In this document: one piece after another, positions 58,010-64,000 of the stretch | Position numbering within the stretch: position 1 is the stretch's first letter | How the letters are laid out: every line of letters starts with the position of its first letter | Assembly (NCBI GenBank): GCA_003184365.1 | Contig: NKYR01000001.1 | Location: forward strand, 558,001 to 622,000 | DNA length: 64,000 nucleotides | Direction of reading: 5' to 3' | DNA from: Evernia prunastri | Lineage: Eukaryota > Ascomycota > Lecanoromycetes > Lecanorales > Parmeliaceae | Position numbers and translations under genes: made by a program | The notes under the pieces: model-generated | What the model was told of the DNA's origin: nothing | Database searches by the model: none | The model's input: the letters and a program-made list of their open reading frames with translations, nothing else

Positions 58010-60035
58010 CAGACGGCGTCCAGTTTGGCAACTTTGGTTAAAATTTTGCTACCACTCCATGAGTCGAACATACCTTACAGCGATAGTAGCAGAGTAGCGA
58101 CGAAGAGGTGCTTAGGCGATTTCGAGGACTGTCAATCGGTTCAATCAACCACACCATGGGATCCTGGAGCTTAGGTTCGACTCAGTCATTATCGTGCTAC
58201 ACTAGAAGAGCGTTCCCAATTCTGAGGGCACTTGGAGGATCCTACCGTCACCATAATTTGACTTCGTGCCCTTGAAGCATGTTTTGCTTTGGCCTTGCCG
58301 TTGGTTTCATTTTTCTTTGGCGGGATGTTTGGGAGGCCTTTGATCGTGTAAATTAAGAGATGTTCTCGGCAGATTCATTTGATCTAGGTTAAAGATATCT
58401 GGCTCGGGGAACCTTCTTTATACTTTGAGAAAAGGGGAAAGATCAATTCATCTCACCCTTTGATATGTCTGTACTTGTGCTATTATTGAAAGGAAGGGAC
58501 AGTCGTCGTACTTTCTCTTGGTTGCAACCCTTTGTTATCTTCTATCCGGGTGAGAAACGCATTCGCAGCTACGAAGTGACCTTCTTTAGGTGGCCAGACA
58601 GTACCGGGATTTTTTCGATATAGGGGCTCTTGTAGCCAGAAGCCTTCCGCACGTTTGAGAATTAGATCGTTAATCAAGCGGCGGATGCACGCTTTGCTCC
58701 TCGTAAGGGCTGATAAATCGAACAGTCGGTGATTTCGATCATGTGAAAAACGCTCAAAAGGTGCCTCATTGATGTGAACCAGCTAAGGATTTTGCGATTG
58801 CAAAATTGACAAACAATGAAGAATGAAAAAGGAGCCTGGAGGGATTTGGAACTTTTGAAGAGTAAGCGCCGTAGGCGCGCTACGCGCTTTATCTTCCCCA
58901 ATCGATATTCATCTGTCCTTTTTGAGACATAGAATCCTTCCATTGGCTGCAAATTTTTGAATGATATCCAGTTGCATACGGTTTGTCTCCGACCTTGAAT
59001 AGAGTATGCTATGAAAAAGTAGAACGGTCCACTGTGCACCTTAGATGGCGTGGAATTGCGTGATGATGACCCGGAAGACAGGAAGTTACAGCGGAACAAT
59101 GTGGACAATAAAGAAACCGAAAAGGCGTCTCCCTGCTACGGATATCGACGGAATTGCGAATAGCCTAATATGGGCGGTGAGACTACTCCGTAGTGTCAAT
59201 TTTACTAAAACAGGGCGTTCGAGGACGGTGCGTCTTGCGTAAATGTGCGCTGGCGAAAGAGGCTGAAGGATCTGGGGCGACCAACCAGAAGAGATGGCAT
59301 AGACTATGCAGCAGGTCGCCCGGATATCTAGCTATCTTCTTGATGTTTTTGCCCTCCTGATATCTGCTTTCTCCGCACTACAGGAGAGAGATATGCCCTA
59401 GATATAATCGTACTTAATACGAAATCATCGTATTAGATTTTCAGGGCAGATGGGAAATAGAATGCTAGCAATCCGCACATACAAAGAAAAGACTCAAAGA
59501 TGATTATCATATCACGACGTTCCGGACAACAAAGAAGTGAACAAGAGCCGGAAGCCATTCGAACCTGTTATTGTGATATACTTGCATCAAAGAGGATCAT
59601 GTTTGGGCATCTCGCAGCGGGACTGGGCTAAATTCAGACCAATCACCTGAATGCTGTCTGTGCCAAGGTGTGTCCCGCAGACTCCCAGCTGTGGAGAGCT
59701 CGAGAAGCCAGTATCAGAGATGTGAAGAACGCATTGGAGCCCCTCCTCGTCACTCATGAACATTGATGGCTGAGTACAGAAATATAACTGGATTGCCAAG
59801 TGACTAGTATATACCTCCTACGGAGTTCATGCATACCGTAATTCACATAAATCGAAGCCTTTCCTCCAAACTCCGATGATTCTGTTGGCATCATTGCAGG
59901 GCCCCACCGGACACTCATTGAACGCCAAAATATGCGATATGAGGTCTGTCTCCCAGCTGATGCCCGCAATCACAAACTCCGTCCATGTCATCTTAATCCC
60001 GATAATGCCACTCCGGCTAAACTCTAATCAAGCGA
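58010..60035. other. gene-poor region
   Basis: No supported gene apart from the small candidate at 59827-59991. The 144-codon minus frame at 58674-59108 has no motif; its low-complexity composition and the cgccgtaggcgcgctacgcgc palindromic words near 58866 suggest old repeat DNA. Confidence 0.4.
59827..59991 (-). other. possible small gene or exon, unrecognised
   Basis: A 54-codon frame beginning MTWTEFVIAGISWETDLISH with protein-like composition. The next frame (59799-59587, LHISDTGFSSSPQLG) also looks coding, but I could not find an in-phase intron of acceptable length joining them. It may be a decayed gene. Confidence 0.25.
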
Positions 60036-61178
60036 TTAATCGGTAGGAAAAGATATCGGAGTGTCATCGGAGGAGTTGGTAAGGGATAGGTAGGCGGTCC
60101 AGGCGATACCGACGGTAGAGACAAATGGCTGTGCCCCTTGGTTAATGAAGTTCATACAAAGCCCTGGTGGAGTGACTTACAATTTGAAACTGCAAGGGAA
60201 TTACCCTAAAGTTGAGGATCTGCACTGCAGGCCAGAGCAAGAAGTTCGCTTTCAACGACGGAAGGTACACCTCTTGGAACTTGCGTGTCACGGCTCTTCG
60301 TCCACCGCCCTCAGTGACGGTCATAAATGTGAAGAAGGCCGCCAAACCTATGTCTCTCGTCAGCCTAGAGCAACCACCTCATCCTCACAGATCAACGCAC
60401 CAATGGGCGCAAAGATCAACTGATCAAGGCAAACCCTTTGCAGCGCCGGCATTGTAGCACTCTGTTTTGTGATTGGGAATGCTCTGGAAAGAAATGCAAA
60501 CCATTGGAATTGCACAGGTGACATGATGAAGCCGTAGGACATGAACCTGGTTAATCTCTCGAAATCGAATTGTGGTGGACCAGGAATCCTATGTGGTATG
60601 ATGTCCGTAACGTAAGGACTCTTCTCATCATAGTCAGGCATCTCGATGCCATCTGATATATCTTTTCCTGGAGCGAGATTTCGCCGTGATCTTGCACGAA
60701 TGGCTGTAAGGGATTGAGCAACTGTATCTGCTATCCCTCCCAGGACCTGTATGACATCTGAGCTTTAGCATGACTTCCCACGAGGGCCCTTCTTCCTATG
60801 TAGTACGGTAGGACAAAGTGTAGACATACGGCATTTGTGATCATGATGGTAAGAACTGTCCACGCATGTCAGCTGCTGCTATCCGTAAATCCTGCCACCA
60901 GAGATGGCATTACCTGGCTTGTCCGCATAATAGGAGTTGAACGTGGCTATCAGCCTTGAGACGATGACCATCTCGACTATGAATATGATCGCGTGCAGAA
61001 GGGGCTAATGATATATTCTAGGTCAGTAGCGTTCAAGTGTTCAACGTGAGATATGTTACGCAGTCATGGGAAGTCGAGGTCGTAAAGTCATGACGTCGGG
61101 GAAAGAACGCACCACTCGGCCATAGATATATCGGCGGTTAAGAGTGTCAAGCACTTTCCGTCTCGACGATTCAATCAT
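60036..61178 (-). CDS. Mpv17/PMP22-family membrane protein
   Basis: Six exons join in phase: 61178-61113, 61004-60914, 60855-60830, 60746-60401, 60347-60181 and 60128-60036, giving 262 residues. Family landmarks: YYADKPVLTIMITNAVLGGIADTVAQ (first conserved block, usually YxxxLxxxPLxTxxxTxGxLxxxGDxxAQ), DFERLTRFMSYGFIMSPVQFQWF, LDQLIFAPIGLAAFF, AVTRKFQEVYLPSLKANFLLWPAVQILNFRVIPLQFQI (the WPxxQxxNFxxVP signature) and PFVSTVGIAWTAYLS. About four transmembrane helices. Members sit in the mitochondrial inner membrane (Mpv17/Sym1) or peroxisome (PMP22); without a clear presequence the organelle is not decided. Confidence 0.85.
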
Positions 61179-61611
61179 AATGGAATGGAATGTCGTGTTG
61201 CGATGCGAAACCTCCGGTCTGACAGTGTTCGGGTGGGGGGATGGCGATGTCTCAGGCTTCTAACAAGGCTGCAAATGTGTACTCGGCCTGGGCTTCAAGC
61301 TGTTGCAGGTAAGAAAATTTAGTGTGAGCTCGGAAGCAGATTGGGGCAGAGAAACATCGATTTGCTAGATGAGTAGAAGAAAGCGCAAACATGCTGTCAT
61401 CTGTGCCTTGCTCAACTCTGCCGCAGCAGTTGACCCCGGACCCCGCTAGCGTCATAGAGCGCCGGCACAGGCGCTTGGGCTTAGGAAGTCAAAAAGGTAA
61501 GATTAAGTACTTATGGAATATGGGACACTGCATCACTGGGACACAAATAAATTCTAGAATAGCATTTTTTACGTCTACTAGGCTCAATTAACAGTGTATG
61601 ATTTCATTCTT
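61179..61611. other. intergenic region
   Basis: Between the Mpv17-family start and the Trs65 stop codon, both on the minus strand; contains the Mpv17 promoter. No gene seen. Confidence 0.5.
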
Positions 61612-63567
61612 TCATTGAGTTCCGGCAGCGACTTGCACTGGCGGCGCTTCCGCCATAATATCAGGCAAATCTCGAACATCTATAAAGTCGTTCGATGCCA
61701 TGTCAACGACTCGTACGGCGTCTATTTGAAGATGGCCAACGGCTAGTGGGAGAAACTTGAGCTCCGTATGAAAGCAGGAGTCTGGGGCAAGTGGTCTGCG
61801 GAAAATCAGAATGGTAATGTTTCGAGAACCGCTTGGGACTTACCCAACTCTAGTATCAGTGCTCATACTTATCACCTGCGTTGCCTCATGTCCAGAATTC
61901 CTCTGCATCACATATAATAGATTCTCATCAATCACAGCGTCAGCGAATTCGCTGTCGTTGCGGCCTCTTACAGAAGAAGAAGAAGATTTCGATGAATGCG
62001 TCCCGGTGAGCCCCTTCCTTCGCCTCGGAATGATCATCAAAGCTAGCTGACGAGGTCGGCTGGAGCGATTGAGAACCAGGACATCCCAAGAGAATGGTTC
62101 TCCAACGCACACCAATTTTGGCGCCGTGAAAGTTATTGATACGCCAAAGTCAGTGGCAGAGCCTGCGCGCCGCCGCTGTTCAATTGACCCGGATTCAGAA
62201 GACGTCCCTGCTTCTCGAGCGGATGCATATGAACCGTTTCCATCCGCTGTAGCGGACATCCTCTGCAGACTGCTTGGTCTGTTTTTCCTTTGCATCGACT
62301 GACCTGGAGCACCATAAAGAGGATTCAAGGCCGTTGAGAAATCTATGCCGGTCTTCCACCGCATTTCAATACTAGGTCGACATGTCTCAGAAACCAGGAC
62401 GGTAGCGTGAACTGTGACAAGGACCGTCTGAGCTGAGCTCGTATTCGAAACATCTGGGGCTAGCTCATTCGGCGTAAGGCGGAACAAGAAAGTCGGATTG
62501 TCCTTTGGTCTGCATGTCAGAGGCAGTAGAGGCGCGAGGGCCTTTCCCAGATCCTCTGCAGAGCCTTCAGACAGTTGCATATTGACAAGAGTGATGGCTA
62601 TGTCCTCGTTCGAAAAAGCTCCCGTTTCAACGTCAAGCGACGCAATAACAGAAGGTCTTCCAGCTCTGCCGTTGGATTTCGAATACCGCACTCGGCTTGA
62701 GATCGCTGGTAGACCCCGAAAGGCCATCTGCGTACCCACTCTCAGATTGCCATCGCTGATATATCCATCATGAGTTTTGGAACTGATGATATGTAATCTA
62801 GATGCTGCAAGCTTCGGTTCTAATCCATTTAGTGCCGGGTCACCTTTTAAAGACTCTAGAAGATTGATCGACCCTGGGACGCCGCTTGGGAGTAAAGGGT
62901 CTTTTGAATGGTCACTAACACCCTCGGTCTGTGGCCTTAAGGTTGCTGAAAGCCTGAAGAAAACCGTAGGGAAGTGTAGCCTTATTCTAGGTCGGCCTGA
63001 GAAAGTTGTTAGTACTGTGTCCTGGAATCTGGAGCGGTCTTTGTCACTCACTTAATAGAGCTCTTGTTGTCCATATCGCAAGTATTATATGAGCGGAATC
63101 ATGTTCTTCGTCTTCCTGTACAACGATAAAAGGGTCTTCTGAAGTATCAACATTGCCGGACCACAAGGTGTCTTCGGTCCTGGACGGTGAGGTCTCCCTA
63201 GGTGTATCGTGACCGCCTGGGGATCTTAATGGAGATCCTCGTGCTTGAATGTCCAGATTTACCGATAGCCGTGTTAGATAGGACTTGAGTGTTGCCTCGT
63301 CCTGATATGGCGTTCGAAGGATAATGTAGATCCGTAGCGATTCATCTACCACGTACCTGGTCATGAGTAAGACGATAGAGCTTCCTAATCTACTGGAGGT
63401 CACCCACCAAAGTACAATAAAGACCTCCGTTCTATGGTGGATATATTGATTGCTCCATCTCGATCCTCGTCACTTACAAAAAGCTCTTCAAAATCGAGCT
63501 CTGTGGTTTGGGGTACAAGGACGTCGAACTTGGAGCTTGCAATGAAACCCTTGCACTGCCCTGACAT
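61612..63567 (-). CDS. TRS65: TRAPPII complex subunit Trs65
   Basis: Four exons join in phase: 63567-63408, 63345-63052, 62996-61844 and 61795-61612, giving 596 residues. Landmarks are the N-terminal FIASSKFDVLVPQTTELDFEELF, the rebuilt junction RRSLLYFDESLRIYIILRTP, GRPRIRLHFPTVFFRLSATLRP, the strand-rich FGVSITFTAPKLVCVGEPFSWDVLVLNRS, and the C-terminal VGPLAPDSCFHTELKFLPLAVGHLQ...VVDMASNDFIDVRDLP. These are characteristic of fungal Trs65 (Kre11), the fungal-specific TRAPPII subunit that helps activate Rab11-type GTPases at the trans-Golgi. A Ser-rich variable loop lies near residue 470. Confidence 0.85.
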
Positions 63568-63826
63568 GACTTGTGTCCATAAGGTACAGAGAGGTCAGAC
63601 CCTAAGCTCAATCAAGGCGTATGTGACGCTTGTTGTCGTATGTCTCACAATTCACCTTTGAAGACACAGAGATTTGGCGGCAAGTCCCGCAGAGCCTCAA
63701 TTGGTCAGAAAGAAAATGACTTCCGACTTTCAACGGGCTCTGGCATCATCTAACAAGACCAAGACTCACACCACAGTCTGGCCAGTGCCTTTTAGAAAGG
63801 GAGAAGAGGATCTCAGTATATCAAAA
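63568..63826. promoter_or_regulatory. short shared bidirectional promoter
   Basis: Only 259 bases (148 if the upstream ATG at 63716 is used) separate the divergent Trs65 and PRP40-like start codons, so the two core genes likely share a promoter. Confidence 0.4.
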
Positions 63827-64000
63827 ATGAATGGCACCAATGGTGTTACGGCTCCTCCTGGCCTCTGGTCAGAAGCCCGCAATGCTGAGGGTCGTGTCTA
63901 CTACTATAACACTATGACCAAGGCGACTCAGTGGACAAAGCCGACGGAATTAATGACTCCAGCTGAGGTGAGCTACGTAGTTTCCTTATCCTTTCGCGCT
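63827..64000 (+). CDS. PRP40: PRP40-like splicing factor, N-terminal exon (partial)
   Basis: First exon 63827-63967 followed by a GTGAGC donor; the gene runs off the window. The protein starts MNGTNGVTAPPG and contains a complete WW domain: LWSEARNAEGRVYYYNTMTK then TQWTKPTEL, with the two Trp and the YYY core. WW at the extreme N-terminus is typical of Prp40, which bridges U1 snRNP and the branch-point proteins during early spliceosome assembly. An in-frame ATG at 63716 would add 37 residues; the downstream ATG matches the usual Prp40 start and is preferred. FF domains are outside the window. Confidence 0.75.
   Translation, partial: MNGTNGVTAPPGLWSEARNAEGRVYYYNTMTKATQWTKPTELMTPAEVSYVVSLSFRA

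Noticed and set aside
58170..58190. B-box-like ggttcgactca
   Set aside because: Last base deviates and the flanks do not pair as a T stem.

Overview
The window is nuclear DNA of a filamentous ascomycete (Pezizomycotina). The evidence is short spliceosomal introns of roughly 45-110 nt with GT..AG ends and CTAAC/CTGAC-like branch sites, fungal-only families (Trs65, Iml2, fungal rhodopsin-like 7TM proteins, Pth11-type architecture, heme-thiolate peroxidase), and an AT-rich block with the dinucleotide signature of repeat-induced point mutation (RIP). I do not assign a class or species. Most gene models below were assembled by hand by joining exons in phase, so the spans are larger than any single open frame.

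Left part (1-10 kb): three secreted-protein genes, namely a CAP/SCP-like protein, a PEBP-like protein and an HExxH zinc metalloprotease, separated by long gene-poor stretches and one probable pseudogene. Middle left (10.4-17.5 kb): a transposon graveyard. It holds a Helitron Rep/helicase remnant with a 724-bp segment present in about 2.5 near-identical copies joined across single N bases, then strongly RIP-mutated AT-rich DNA interrupted by a non-RIPed nested minisatellite, then inverted LTR-like arms around a small unRIPed segment that carries a tRNA-like T-arm (B box).

18.3-21.5 kb holds the most interesting gene: one six-exon gene encoding two tandem caspase-like domains. The first keeps the His/Cys dyad; in the second the Cys is replaced by Ser. 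From 22.8 to 36 kb there is a typical housekeeping/envelope set: CAP59/CMT1-type mannosyltransferase, a 7TM membrane protein, IML2, a Ser/Thr/Pro-rich secreted protein, and a HIRAN-SNF2-RING (Rad5/HLTF-like) ATPase. One TIR-bounded element lies at 27 kb.

36.7-53.2 kb is accessory: FAD monooxygenase, SAM methyltransferase, two fungal rhodopsin-like 7TM proteins, an ACS-family (Dal5-like) MFS transporter, and a secreted heme-thiolate peroxidase. This looks like catabolic or specialised metabolism with sensing and uptake, but there is no backbone synthase. 55.8-64 kb returns to core functions: a TPR-type repeat protein, an Mpv17/PMP22 membrane protein, TRAPPII subunit Trs65, and the start of a divergently transcribed PRP40-like WW-domain splicing factor cut by the window edge.
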